Below are positions 48,793 through 58,368 of a stretch of DNA of 64,000 bases, piece by piece (the stretch's first letter is position 1; each line of letters opens with the position of its first letter). Location of the stretch: NCBI GenBank assembly GCA_036496605.1, contig DASXKV010000029.1:62001-126000 (forward strand). The letters run 5' to 3'. The notes below the pieces were generated by a model, which did not search any database, was not told where the DNA came from, and was given only the letters and a program-made list of their open reading frames with translations. Origin of the DNA: Gemmatimonadaceae bacterium. GTDB lineage: Bacteria; Gemmatimonadota; Gemmatimonadetes; Gemmatimonadales; Gemmatimonadaceae. A program made the position numbers and the translations under genes.

Positions 48793-50006
48793 GCGGCTCG
48801 ACTGCCTCCTCCTGGCCGATCGTCGAGCGCAGCGACGCCGGGCAGCGTCTTGCCTTCGAGCAACTCGAGCGATGCTCCACCGCCTGTGGACACGTGACTC
48901 ATCGCACTATCGAGTCCGAGCTCGGCGACGGCCGCGGCAGAGTCGCCGCCACCGACGATAGTTGTCGCACCGCTCTTCGTCGCCCTGGCCATCGCTTGCG
49001 CGACTGCGCGAGTGCCGGCGTCGAATGGTGGCTTCTCGAACACTCCCATCGGGCCGTTCCAGACGACGGTCTTCGCGTCACCAATGATCTTCGCGAAGGC
49101 CTTCGCGCTCTCGGGGCCGATGTCGAACATCCCTTCGCCGCTCGGAATTGCCTCGCGGTTAACGGCGTGCGCGTGTACGCCGTCGTCGAGCTTGGGCGCC
49201 ACGCAGGCGTCCACCGGAAGCTCGAGCTTCTTGCCGCCGCGCGAGAGCAGTTGCTTCGCCATGTCGACGCGATCGGCTTCGACGAGCGATTTACCAGTCT
49301 CTAAACCCATCGCCTTGAAGAACGTGCAAGCCATCGCCCCGCCGATGATCAAGCGATCAACCTTCGGCAGCAGGTTCTCGATGACGTCGATCTTTCCGGA
49401 AATCTTCGCGCCCCCGAGCACCGCGACGAACGGTCGCTTCGGATCGGCGACGGCGGCGCCGAGATATTGGAGCTCCTGCTCCATGAGCAAACCCGCAACA
49501 GCGGGCTTGAGGCAACGGGCAACGCCTTCCGTCGACGCGTGTGCGCGGTGCGCGGATCCGAACGCGTCGTTCACGTAGAAGTCGCCGAGTTCCGCGAGCG
49601 CGCGCGATAGGCGCTCGTCGTTTGTCTCTTCGCCGCCGAGAAATCGGGTATTCTCGAGGAGCACGACGGGCGGTCCCTTCTTCGTCGCCTTCATCGCTTC
49701 GTCCGTGTCCGTGCTCTCCACAAATTGCACCTGTTCGTTAGGCATCAACTCCTGGAGACGACGCGCGACGGGCTCGAGCGAGTACTTCGCCTCGGGTTTT
49801 CCTTTTGGTCGGCCGAGGTGAGAGAGCAGGATGACGCGCGCGCCCCGATCGCGCAGATACTTGATCGTCGGGAGCGCGGCGCGAATGCGAGTATCGTCGC
49901 CGACACGACCATGCTCGTCGAGCGGCACATTGAAATCCACGCGAACCAGAGCGCGCTTCCCGCGCAGATCCGTATCGCGTAAGTCGCGAATGGTTTTCTT
50001 ATTCAT
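48789..50006 (-). CDS. pgk: Phosphoglycerate kinase
   Basis: Pgk makes ATP and 3-phosphoglycerate from 1,3-bisphosphoglycerate. The 405-residue protein has RVDFNVPLDEHGRVGDDTRI, LLSHLGRPKG, FYVNDAFGSAHRAHAST, the nucleotide region VVWNGPMGVFE and the GGGDSAAAV loop. It follows the gap gene after a heptad-repeat gap and overlaps tpiA by 4 bp. Confidence 0.97.
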   Translation of the reverse strand: MNKKTIRDLRDTDLRGKRALVRVDFNVPLDEHGRVGDDTRIRAALPTIKYLRDRGARVILLSHLGRPKGKPEAKYSLEPVARRLQELMPNEQVQFVESTDTDEAMKATKKGPPVVLLENTRFLGGEETNDERLSRALAELGDFYVNDAFGSAHRAHASTEGVARCLKPAVAGLLMEQELQYLGAAVADPKRPFVAVLGGAKISGKIDVIENLLPKVDRLIIGGAMACTFFKAMGLETGKSLVEADRVDMAKQLLSRGGKKLELPVDACVAPKLDDGVHAHAVNREAIPSGEGMFDIGPESAKAFAKIIGDAKTVVWNGPMGVFEKPPFDAGTRAVAQAMARATKSGATTIVGGGDSAAAVAELGLDSAMSHVSTGGGASLELLEGKTLPGVAALDDRPGGGSRAA

Positions 50007-50025
50007 GTAGAATGGGGCCAGGGAC

Positions 50026-50079
50026 GAGGGTCTAGGTTGGGGCTTTCAATTCTAGCCCCTATGCCCTAGCCCCTAGCGA
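50026..50079. repeat. CTAG-type heptad repeats, gap-pgk gap
   Basis: Left arm GAGGGTCTAGGTTGGGGCT (50027-50045) and right arm CTAGCCC, CTATGCC, CTAGCCC, CTAGCGA (50052-50079) are inverted and could pair as a hairpin around TTCAATT. CTAG sites in the right arm fall at multiples of 7 bp. The left arm matches the stretch GACGAGGGTCTAGG also found before radA (55974). Confidence 0.6.
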
Positions 50080-51114
<1,035 letters not shown>

Positions 51115-51894
51115 TTAGAGTCGATCGCCGATTGCCGGCGCCCGACCAAAGGTGACGTAACTGATCATGCGAACGCCGGCCTCGTGGAGCACGGCCGCGC
51201 ACGCGTTGAGTGTCGCTGCGGTCGTCACGACATCGTCGACGAGGACGACGTGCGCTCCGCGCAATGTCGTTCGCGCCGCTGCTGTCGCCGAAAACGCGCC
51301 ATGTACGTTCCGCACTCGCTCCTCCGGTGTCAGGCGCGTCTGCGTTTGCGTCGAGCGGGATCGCACCAGCATGTCGCAGCGCATCGGCACCTTCCACAGC
51401 GGCGCGAGCGCACGCGCCAAACACTCACTCTGATTGTAACCACGCTGGCGCTGTCTGGAAGCGGCAAGCGGCACCGGCAACAATGCAGCACGCTCTTCGA
51501 TCACATCGACGGGCCAGTCGAGTCGCGCCATTCGCTGAGCGGCGCCCTCGGCGACGCGAGACCAACCCTCATATTTGAGTGAGTGGACGATGCGCTGTCC
51601 CGTGTCAACCGTCGCCCAGCAGACGCTGCGGGCCGACCTCACGTATGGCGGAAGGCTCGCACACCAGCGGCAAGCGTGACCGCTCGCTGGATGCCCGCAG
51701 CGCGAGCAGCGCGGCAGCGGTAGGAGGCGAAGGCGCGCCCAACATCTGCCGCAGATAATGCCTGGCTCGGCGGCATCGACGGCTCGCCCGCAGCCGGCGC
51801 AATGAATCGGGAGTACGAAGTCGGCGAGCGCCGAAAGGGCAGCGCGCGCCGACCTGAGCCGATGCGCGAGGGCGCCTAGCGCACCGCCGACCAC
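51115..51894 (-). CDS. comF: ComF family phosphoribosyltransferase-like protein
   Basis: ComF-like proteins are needed for DNA uptake in naturally competent bacteria; the biochemical role is unclear. From the GTG at 51894 the protein has 259 residues. The N-terminal zinc finger has CAGCGRAV, CGRCW, CSRCG and CRWC pairs; the PRT domain has PVPLAASRQRQRGYNQSE and the VVLVDDVVTTAATL loop. The start overlaps aroE by 19 bp; no later ATG/GTG/TTG precedes the zinc finger. Whether the organism is competent is unknown. Confidence 0.85.
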   Translation of the reverse strand: MVGGALGALAHRLRSARAALSALADFVLPIHCAGCGRAVDAAEPGIICGRCWARLRLLPLPRCSRCGHPASGHACRWCASLPPYVRSARSVCWATVDTGQRIVHSLKYEGWSRVAEGAAQRMARLDWPVDVIEERAALLPVPLAASRQRQRGYNQSECLARALAPLWKVPMRCDMLVRSRSTQTQTRLTPEERVRNVHGAFSATAAARTTLRGAHVVLVDDVVTTAATLNACAAVLHEAGVRMISYVTFGRAPAIGDRL

Positions 51895-52679
51895 ATGGCG
51901 TCCCGGTCGGGCGGAAATCCAAACCACCGCTCGAACGCGGCAGCACCCTGCTCGATGAGCATTACGAGACCGTCGCGCGCGCGAAGTCCGCGAGCACGTG
52001 CAGCACGGACCCACGCCGTTTCGCCACGACGATAAACGAGATCCAATACGGCAGCGTCGGCACGGAGCGCTTCCGGATCGATCGGCAATTCGTCATTGCG
52101 CAATCCAACGGAGGTCGCATTCACGACAAGATCGCTCTCGCTCGCCAATCTCTTTGGATCACTCACGGTCGCCACGGATGAAAATCGCGCACAAAGCGCG
52201 TCGGCCCGGCTCGCGGTGCGGTTGCTGACGAGCGTGCGACTATGCGGCCACGCCGACACGGCGGCGACGACCGCTGCCGCGGCGCCACCGGCGCCCAGCA
52301 CGCCGACGGTGAGTTGGCTCGGCTCGCGATCGAGCAGCTGGCGCACTGCGGCATTGAAGCCCTCAACGTCGGTATTGTCGCCGACAAGTTCACCGCGCTC
52401 GAACCAGAACGTGTTCACTGCACCGACTTGCTGCGCGACCGACGTGAGGCGGTCACACGACTCGTACACCTTTTCCTTGTACGGGATGGTGACATTGCCC
52501 GCGGCGCCGTGCGCGGCAAGCTCCTCCAGCGTGTCGTCGAGCGCGCTGGCGGGTACGTCGAGCGTCTCATAGCGAAGCGGAAGCTTCGCCTGCTCGAGCG
52601 CGGCGTTCTGAAAGAGTGGCGAGAGTGAATGTCCGAGCGAACGGCCGAGCAGGACTAGCCGCCCCGGCCGCTTGATCAC
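51876..52679 (-). CDS. aroE: Shikimate dehydrogenase
   Basis: AroE reduces 3-dehydroshikimate with NADPH in aromatic amino-acid synthesis. The 267-residue protein has GHSLSPLFQNAAL (shikimate site), the catalytic Lys in NVTIPYKEKV, NTDVEGF with the catalytic Asp, and the Rossmann loop GAGGAAAAV. The GTG start overlaps the phosphatase gene as GTGA. Confidence 0.95.
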   Translation of the reverse strand: MIKRPGRLVLLGRSLGHSLSPLFQNAALEQAKLPLRYETLDVPASALDDTLEELAAHGAAGNVTIPYKEKVYESCDRLTSVAQQVGAVNTFWFERGELVGDNTDVEGFNAAVRQLLDREPSQLTVGVLGAGGAAAAVVAAVSAWPHSRTLVSNRTASRADALCARFSSVATVSDPKRLASESDLVVNATSVGLRNDELPIDPEALRADAAVLDLVYRRGETAWVRAARARGLRARDGLVMLIEQGAAAFERWFGFPPDRDAMWSAVR

Positions 52680-53146
52680 GTCGTCCCCGACGAGCGCTCC
52701 GCCATGATTCGATCCATTACGCGCCGGATCTCCTCCTCCAGCTCGTCGGTCGTCGCGCGATAGACATCGAGCTCGGCGCCGACCGGATCGCTGATCGGTC
52801 GCACCGACGCACCATACGACGCGAAGTCGGACAGTAGGTACGACTTGCCGCTCCCTCCAAGCGCTTCGATACGCTCGAGGTGATGCGGCCCCATCGCGAG
52901 AATGAGATCGGAGCTGGTCACCAAATCACGGCTGAGAGACTGCGCCCGATGGCTGCTCAGATCCATGTTGCGCTCCATGCCGACGAGCAGCGATCCATCG
53001 GAAGCCGGCGCCCCATCCCACGCGCTCGTTCCCGCGCTGGACACTTCGACATCCTGGAGCCCGCGCTCGATACTGATTTTGCGCGCGATCGCTTCCGCCA
53101 GCGGGCTGCGGCACGTGTTGCCGGTGCAGACAAACAAAACCTTCAT
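52676..53146 (-). CDS. Low-molecular-weight protein-tyrosine phosphatase family
   Basis: This family dephosphorylates phosphotyrosine, or arsenate in the ArsC branch. The 156-residue protein (ATG 53146) has the CX5R loop with Cys7 and Arg13 (FVCTGNTCRSPLA) near the N terminus and a late ISDPVG with the general-acid Asp. Context (tsaC upstream, aroE downstream) does not identify the substrate; a role in exopolysaccharide tyrosine-kinase control is possible. A TTG at 53164 is an alternative start. Confidence 0.88.
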   Translation of the reverse strand: MKVLFVCTGNTCRSPLAEAIARKISIERGLQDVEVSSAGTSAWDGAPASDGSLLVGMERNMDLSSHRAQSLSRDLVTSSDLILAMGPHHLERIEALGGSGKSYLLSDFASYGASVRPISDPVGAELDVYRATTDELEEEIRRVMDRIMAERSSGTT

Positions 53147-53150
53147 CCGA

Positions 53151-53831
53151 TCACGCGTCTCCAATCAGGTTGGGCACACTGTCACGTAATACCGCGGCCG
53201 GAATTGCTCCAGGACGAATGACTCGCGCTCGACGACCCGTGCAATCCACGACCGTAGACGGCGGGGATGGTGTCAATCGTCCGCCGTCGAGTACGCGAAG
53301 CTGTCCCCGCGCTATCGCATCGCCCCACTGCGTAAGAATTTCTCCCGCTGAAGTAGCTGGCGGAACCCCCGGGCGATTCGCGCTCGTCGAAGTGATCGCG
53401 TCGCCGTGGGCGCGGATCAGACGCGAAATCCCAAGATGACTGGTCCAGCGGACTGCGATGCCGCCTTCGGGACCGCGTAGTCTTTCCGGTACCCGCTTCT
53501 CGCCGCCGGGAACAACAAGTGTCAACGGCCCAGGCCAGTGGCGTGCGGCGAGGTTCGCCGCATAACTCGGGAGTGCCAGATCGAGGCGCTCGAGCATATC
53601 GCTTCCAGCGACGAGCAGAAGAAACGGCTTTCCCGGTGGACGGCGCTTCATCTCGACCAGCGCGTCGACCGAGTCCCGATCGATGGCGCCCCCGAAGCCG
53701 TAGACCGTCTCGGTTGGATACGCGAGCACACGACGCATATCGAGGTGCGCGAGCGCAAGACGCAGCGCCGACATGACTTCTTCGGCCGACCAGAATGGCA
53801 CGGCAAGCGCGTCGCGGCGCAGCGCCGTCAC
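53151..53831 (-). CDS. tsaC: Threonylcarbamoyl-AMP synthase (Sua5/YrdC family)
   Basis: The enzyme makes threonylcarbamoyl-AMP for the t6A37 modification of ANN-decoding tRNAs. I use the GTG at 53831, which overlaps the ispD stop as GTGA and gives 226 residues. It shows YPTETVYGFGGA, KRRPPGKPFLLLV, the PGPLTLVVP strand and TSTSANRPG, all typical. It is the short YrdC form without the Sua5 C-terminal domain. Confidence 0.92.
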   Translation of the reverse strand: MTALRRDALAVPFWSAEEVMSALRLALAHLDMRRVLAYPTETVYGFGGAIDRDSVDALVEMKRRPPGKPFLLLVAGSDMLERLDLALPSYAANLAARHWPGPLTLVVPGGEKRVPERLRGPEGGIAVRWTSHLGISRLIRAHGDAITSTSANRPGVPPATSAGEILTQWGDAIARGQLRVLDGGRLTPSPPSTVVDCTGRRARVIRPGAIPAAVLRDSVPNLIGDA

Positions 53832-54556
53832 TCGGTCGACCTCGCGAGCGCCTCGATCCGCGCGAAGTCTTCCTCCTCGGTGATTTTCAATGCGCGCTCG
53901 CTGCCGCGCACGACAGCGACGTGAATGCCGAGGCGCTCGCAGAGCGCGGCGTCGTCCGTCGTGGAAAGCTTGGCTTTCGCGGCCTCCCGATGCGCGCGCA
54001 CGATCACCTCGCGCGGAAATCCCTGCGGTGTTTGGGCGCGCCACAGCGAGGAGCGATCGAGGGTGCGCGTGATGCGATGAGACGCGTCGACTTCCTTGAT
54101 CGTATCGGTGACGGGCAGCGCCGCAATCGCCGGTTCGCCACTCCGAACGTGATGGACGACGCGATCGATCGTCGCATTGTCCACCAGAGGCCGCGCCGCA
54201 TCGTGAACGAGCACGATGCTCGCTTCGTCAGGCAGATCGTCGAGACCGTTCGCGACCGACGCCGTGCGCGTCTCGCCACCGGGCGCGATCATCAGCCGGC
54301 TGATATCGCACTGAAAGATCCATGGCGGCGGATCGCCTGCATAACGATTCGGTAACACGCAGACGACGCTCACGACGTCGGGTCTGGACATAAAGGTCTG
54401 AAGGCTGTGGAGCAGCATCGGCTTGCCCGCGACCCAGCGCAGCTGCTTGAGCTCTCCGGCCCCCGCTCGCGTACTTGCGCCCGCGGCGACGATGACGACG
54501 CCGATGTCGCGATGAGCGGACTCGGGCGAATGCGTGGCGTCCCCGGCGCCGCTCAC
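53828..54556 (-). CDS. ispD: 2-C-methyl-D-erythritol 4-phosphate cytidylyltransferase
   Basis: IspD attaches CMP to MEP in isoprenoid synthesis. The 242-residue protein has VIVAAGASTRAG, KQLRWVAGKPML (Lys at the CTP site) and VHDAARPLV, with TPQGF later. The start is GTG at 54556 (GTGA with radA). Residues 1-15 before the nucleotide fold are extra. It is unlinked from ispF at 6 kb. Confidence 0.93.
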   Translation of the reverse strand: MSGAGDATHSPESAHRDIGVVIVAAGASTRAGAGELKQLRWVAGKPMLLHSLQTFMSRPDVVSVVCVLPNRYAGDPPPWIFQCDISRLMIAPGGETRTASVANGLDDLPDEASIVLVHDAARPLVDNATIDRVVHHVRSGEPAIAALPVTDTIKEVDASHRITRTLDRSSLWRAQTPQGFPREVIVRAHREAAKAKLSTTDDAALCERLGIHVAVVRGSERALKITEEEDFARIEALARSTE

Positions 54557-55956
54557 GCGAAGAGGCGCTGAAATAGATCGGCGATGGTGCGGACGCCGAT
54601 CACCTGCGTCTCGCGTGTCGCCGCGACTCGCTTCGGCACGCCGCGCTCGGCGACATACACACGCGTCATGCCCATGTTCGCTGCTTCGGCAACGCGTCGC
54701 TCGATCTGAGAAACCGGCCGTACCTCACCGCCCAGCCCCACTTCACCAACGAACACGGCATCTGCCGGCAAGGGACGCTCGTAGACACTCGAAGCCAACG
54801 CCGTGGCGACGGCGAGATCGCCGCCCGGCTCCTGGAGCCTAACGCCGCCCACCACATTCAAGAAGACATCGAGCGCGGCGAACGAGAGACCGGTGCGCTT
54901 GTCGAGCACCGCGAGCAAGAGGGCAAGGCGACGACCATCGTAACCTGTCGCGACGCGTTGCGGCGTGCCGAAACCTGCTTTCGCCGCGAGCGCCTGCACT
55001 TCGATCAGGACGGGGCGCGTTCCCTCGAGCAGCGCGGTGATCGCGCTGCCCGACGCGTGGCTATTGCGATCGCCAAGGAAGAGCTCCGAGGGATTCTGCA
55101 CGGGATCGAGTCCGGTTTCGGACATGCGAAACACGCCGATCTCGTCGACGGAACCGAAGCGATTCTTGGTCGCGCGAAGCACCCGGTGATCCAATGTGCT
55201 CTCGCCCTCGAAGTACAACACGGTATCGACGATGTGTTCGAGGGTCTTCGGTCCCGCGATACCGCCGCCCTTGGTGACGTGGCCGACGACGAACACCGTC
55301 GTCCCGCTCTCCTTTGCGAAGCGCATCAGCCGCGCGGCGCACTCGCGAACTTGCCCGACGTTGCCCGGTGCGCCCTCGAGATCGGCGGTGAAGATCGTCT
55401 GAATCGAATCGACGATCAGCGCCGACGGCGATACTGCACTCGCGGTCGCGAGTATCGTCTCGAGATTCGTCTCGCTCAGGAGTTCCACATCCCCTGCGTC
55501 GCTACTCAATCGGTCGGCGCGAAGCTTCACCTGCAACGGCGACTCTTCGCCCGAGGCGTACAACGCGCGATGTCCGCTTCCCTGCAGTTGGGCTGCGACC
55601 TGAAGCAACAGGGTCGACTTGCCGATGCCTGGCTCGCCGCCGATCAGGATCATCGAGCCGGGCACGATGCCACCACCGACGACGAAATCGAACTCGTCGA
55701 GACCCGTTTTCCAGCGTTTCGCCTCCGAGCCGCTGACGTCGCGCAAACGAGGAGTCGTTGCGACGCTTCCACCCTCACCTAACGAGCGCGCGCCGCCGAT
55801 CCGGCGCGCGGACCCACCACTCGCCACCGCGACCTTGGGCGCGACCATCTCTTCGACGAGGGTGTTCCATTCACCGCACGTATCGCAGCGCCCCTGCCAC
55901 TTCGAGTACTCGGCGCCGCATTCGGCGCAGCGGTAGACGGTCTTTGTCTTGGCCAT
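54553..55956 (-). CDS. radA: DNA repair protein RadA
   Basis: RadA (Sms) is a hexameric ATP-driven helicase-like factor aiding branch migration in recombination. The 467-residue protein has a zinc finger (Cys10, Cys13, Cys24, Cys27), Walker A GGEPGIGKST (107-116), the signature KNRFGSVDEIGVF, and a Lon-like C-terminal domain. It begins after a long heptad-repeat gap that follows dnaB. Confidence 0.96.
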   Translation of the reverse strand: MAKTKTVYRCAECGAEYSKWQGRCDTCGEWNTLVEEMVAPKVAVASGGSARRIGGARSLGEGGSVATTPRLRDVSGSEAKRWKTGLDEFDFVVGGGIVPGSMILIGGEPGIGKSTLLLQVAAQLQGSGHRALYASGEESPLQVKLRADRLSSDAGDVELLSETNLETILATASAVSPSALIVDSIQTIFTADLEGAPGNVGQVRECAARLMRFAKESGTTVFVVGHVTKGGGIAGPKTLEHIVDTVLYFEGESTLDHRVLRATKNRFGSVDEIGVFRMSETGLDPVQNPSELFLGDRNSHASGSAITALLEGTRPVLIEVQALAAKAGFGTPQRVATGYDGRRLALLLAVLDKRTGLSFAALDVFLNVVGGVRLQEPGGDLAVATALASSVYERPLPADAVFVGEVGLGGEVRPVSQIERRVAEAANMGMTRVYVAERGVPKRVAATRETQVIGVRTIADLFQRLFA

Positions 55957-55975
55957 GTCTTGGTGCGCGACGGAC

Positions 55976-56087
55976 GAGGGTCTAGGGACATAGGGGCTAG
56001 GTGCCGACCCTAGGCTCTAGCCCCGAGGCTCTAGCCCCTAGGCTCTAGGCTCTAGCCTCTAGCCTCTAGCCCCTGGGCTCTAGCCCC
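55976..56087. repeat. CTAG-type heptad repeat array, dnaB-radA gap
   Basis: Eleven CTAG tetranucleotides occur in 102 bp (55982-56083). From 56010 they fall on a 7-bp register: CTAGGCT, CTAGCCC, CGAGGCT, CTAGCCC, CTAGGCT, CTAGGCT, CTAGCCT, CTAGCCT, CTAGCCC, CTGGGCT, CTAGCCC. A shorter left part (GGGTCTAGGG, AGGGGCTAGG) is in the opposite sense, so the region can fold back. No gene fits here. Confidence 0.85.
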
Positions 56088-57494
56088 TCACTGATCCTGC
56101 GGCCGCTTGGAGTAGTTCTCAAACCGCGTGTACTGCTTATGGAAATGTAGATTGACGACGCCCGTTGGACCGTTGCGCTGTTTGCCGACGATCACCTCGG
56201 CTTTCCCTTCGAGCGAGTTACCGTCCCTGTCCACGGGACCGTCGTACATCTCCTGCCGGTACAGGAACATGATCAGGTCCGCGTCCTGCTCGATCGCGCC
56301 AGACTCGCGGAGATCCGATAGCTGCGGGCGCTTGTGCTCGCCAGTGCGTTGCTCCGGCGCACGCGAGAGCTGGGACAGCGCAATTACGGGAACGCTCAAT
56401 TCCTTCGCCAACGCTTTGAGCCCGCGCGAGATCATGCTGACTTCTTGCTGCCTGCTTTCCGAGTTGGAAGGTCCTTGCATGAGCTGCAAGTAGTCGACGA
56501 TGACCATCTTCACTCCCGACTCCGCCTTGAGCCGGCGTGCCTTTGATCGCATCTCGAGCAGGGTGATGCCCGGCGTGTCGTCGATCCACACCGGTGCCGA
56601 ACTTAGTATGCCCGCCGCGCGCGCGAGGCGCGGAAAATCATCGTCACGGAGCATTCCCTTGCGAAGACGCTGCGCGTCGATGCGCGCTTCTGCTGTGAGC
56701 ATTCGCTGAACGAGCGATTCCTTGCTCATTTCCAGCGAGAAGAAGGCGACCGGCACCTGATCGACGATCGCAGCGTGCTGGGCGACGTTGAGGCAGAACG
56801 CGGTCTTTCCCATCGATGGACGCGCGGCGACGATGACGAGATCGGCCGGTTGGAAGCCCGACGTCAGGTCGTCGAGGTCGTTGAAACCGCTGGCCACACC
56901 CGTGACCGTGTTACCGCCGTGCTGGAGCGCCTCGATCCGCTCCATCGTCGGCCACAGCAGCTCCTTGATGCGCGTGAAGCCTTCGCGTGCGCGTGCCTGC
57001 GCGACCTGGAAGATCTTTGCTTCCGCGTCGTCGAGCAGCTCGAAGCTCGTGAGCTGGCTCTCGTAAGCTTCCTGCACGATGACCGTCGAGACTTCGATCA
57101 ATCGGCGGCGGAGGGCCTTTTCCTTAACGATCTGCCCGTGGTAATCGATATTCGCCGCGGTCGGCACGACGTCGACGAGAAAGCCGACGTAATCCTTGCC
57201 GCCTGACGACTCGAGCTCACCGCGACGTGACAGTTCCTCGCAGAGCGTCAGTGGATCGACGACTCCGCCGCGTTCCGTAATCGCGACCATCGCACGGAAA
57301 ATCCGTCGATGACGCTCCGCGTAGAACATCGTGTCGTCGACCGTCTCCGTGGCGCGCAGGACCGCATCCTGGTCCATGAGCATCGCGGAGAGGACGGCCT
57401 GCTCCGCGTCCTCGGAGTAGGGGGGACGACGATCGCGATAGGGATCACGCGCCGCTGAGGGCGCGATCGAGTATTCGACGGGCGAGCTGGACAT
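56088..57494 (-). CDS. dnaB: Replicative DNA helicase
   Basis: DnaB unwinds DNA at the replication fork. The 468-residue protein has the N-terminal collar EDAEQAVLSAMLMD and the RecA-like core with Walker A RPSMGKTAF, VDYLQLM (Walker B) and ESGAIEQDADLIMFLYR. The ATG at 57494 lies 50 bp inside the end of the uracil-DNA glycosylase gene; no later start precedes the conserved collar. Intein-free. Confidence 0.97.
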   Translation of the reverse strand: MSSSPVEYSIAPSAARDPYRDRRPPYSEDAEQAVLSAMLMDQDAVLRATETVDDTMFYAERHRRIFRAMVAITERGGVVDPLTLCEELSRRGELESSGGKDYVGFLVDVVPTAANIDYHGQIVKEKALRRRLIEVSTVIVQEAYESQLTSFELLDDAEAKIFQVAQARAREGFTRIKELLWPTMERIEALQHGGNTVTGVASGFNDLDDLTSGFQPADLVIVAARPSMGKTAFCLNVAQHAAIVDQVPVAFFSLEMSKESLVQRMLTAEARIDAQRLRKGMLRDDDFPRLARAAGILSSAPVWIDDTPGITLLEMRSKARRLKAESGVKMVIVDYLQLMQGPSNSESRQQEVSMISRGLKALAKELSVPVIALSQLSRAPEQRTGEHKRPQLSDLRESGAIEQDADLIMFLYRQEMYDGPVDRDGNSLEGKAEVIVGKQRNGPTGVVNLHFHKQYTRFENYSKRPQDQ

Positions 57495-58368
57495 CTTCCC
57501 AGGTGGGGCGCTTCCAAGCGGGATTTCTGAGAAGCGCGGCGGGGTGATACGTGACGATCAGGGGAACCCCATAATAGCGATGAATCTGTCCCCGCAGCTT
57601 GCCAATGGAAAGTTTTGTGTCCAACAGCGTCTGCGCCGCGAACGTGCCGAGCGCGACGAGCACCTTCGGTCGAATCAACTCGATTTGACGTACCAGATAA
57701 GGGCTACACGCGGAAACCTCTTCGGGACGCGGGTTTCGGTTTCCCGGCGGCCGATGTTTGAGCACGTTGACGATGAAGACGTCTTCACGCGAAAACTTGA
57801 TGGCCGCCAAAATCTTCTCGAGCAGCTGACCTGCCTGCCCAACGAACGGGCGTCCGGTTTCGTCCTCGGTCGCGCCTGGAGCTTCGCCAACGAGCATGAA
57901 GTCCGCGTTGGGATTCCCTTCTCCGGGCACGGGATTCTTCGCCGTTGCATAGAGGGGACAACGGGTACACGTCGCAATCGCCTTCTCGATTGAATCGACC
58001 GTGTCCAGACTCGGACCGCCCGAGCCGAATAGATCGCGCGAGGTCGTTCCCACGACAATTCCTGCTGGCGCGAGCTGGCCTCCGACCTCGGGCGTCGAGG
58101 CGGGAATGCCGCGATCTGCGGATGGTCGCCCTCCTTTTTTGTTTGGCTCGGCTCCCGCGGCGCGGAGCGCGGCGCGCCAGTCGTCGGGCGGAGAGTTCTC
58201 CGGCTGCCTAACGTCGCTCGGCTCGAAAGCCTGCTTCGCTGCCGGCTGACGGGCTCCCACGATCCGGAGTGCCTCCTCGACGCTGAGAGCGTCGAGCACG
58301 AGCTCACGCTCGCCGAGCTCGCGGCGCTGCTCCAGATATCGGCGTAACTGCTCTCTAGGATCGGTCAC
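57445..58368 (-). CDS. Uracil-DNA glycosylase, family 4-like with altered cluster ligand
   Basis: The enzyme should remove uracil from DNA. The 307-residue protein (GTG 58368) has an extra N-terminal 125 residues, Pro- and Gly-rich in part, before the catalytic fold. In the fold are CTRCPLY (Cys134, Cys137), GEAPGATEDETGRPFVGQAG and VTYHPAALLRNP, plus Cys221 in SACSPYL. The segment KHRPPGNRNP has His205 where family-4 enzymes I recall have Cys (KCRPP), so the 4Fe-4S cluster may have three Cys and one His, or be absent. It overlaps coaBC by 14 bp and dnaB by 50 bp. Confidence 0.9.
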   Translation of the reverse strand: MTDPREQLRRYLEQRRELGERELVLDALSVEEALRIVGARQPAAKQAFEPSDVRQPENSPPDDWRAALRAAGAEPNKKGGRPSADRGIPASTPEVGGQLAPAGIVVGTTSRDLFGSGGPSLDTVDSIEKAIATCTRCPLYATAKNPVPGEGNPNADFMLVGEAPGATEDETGRPFVGQAGQLLEKILAAIKFSREDVFIVNVLKHRPPGNRNPRPEEVSACSPYLVRQIELIRPKVLVALGTFAAQTLLDTKLSIGKLRGQIHRYYGVPLIVTYHPAALLRNPAWKRPTWEDVQLARRILDRALSGA

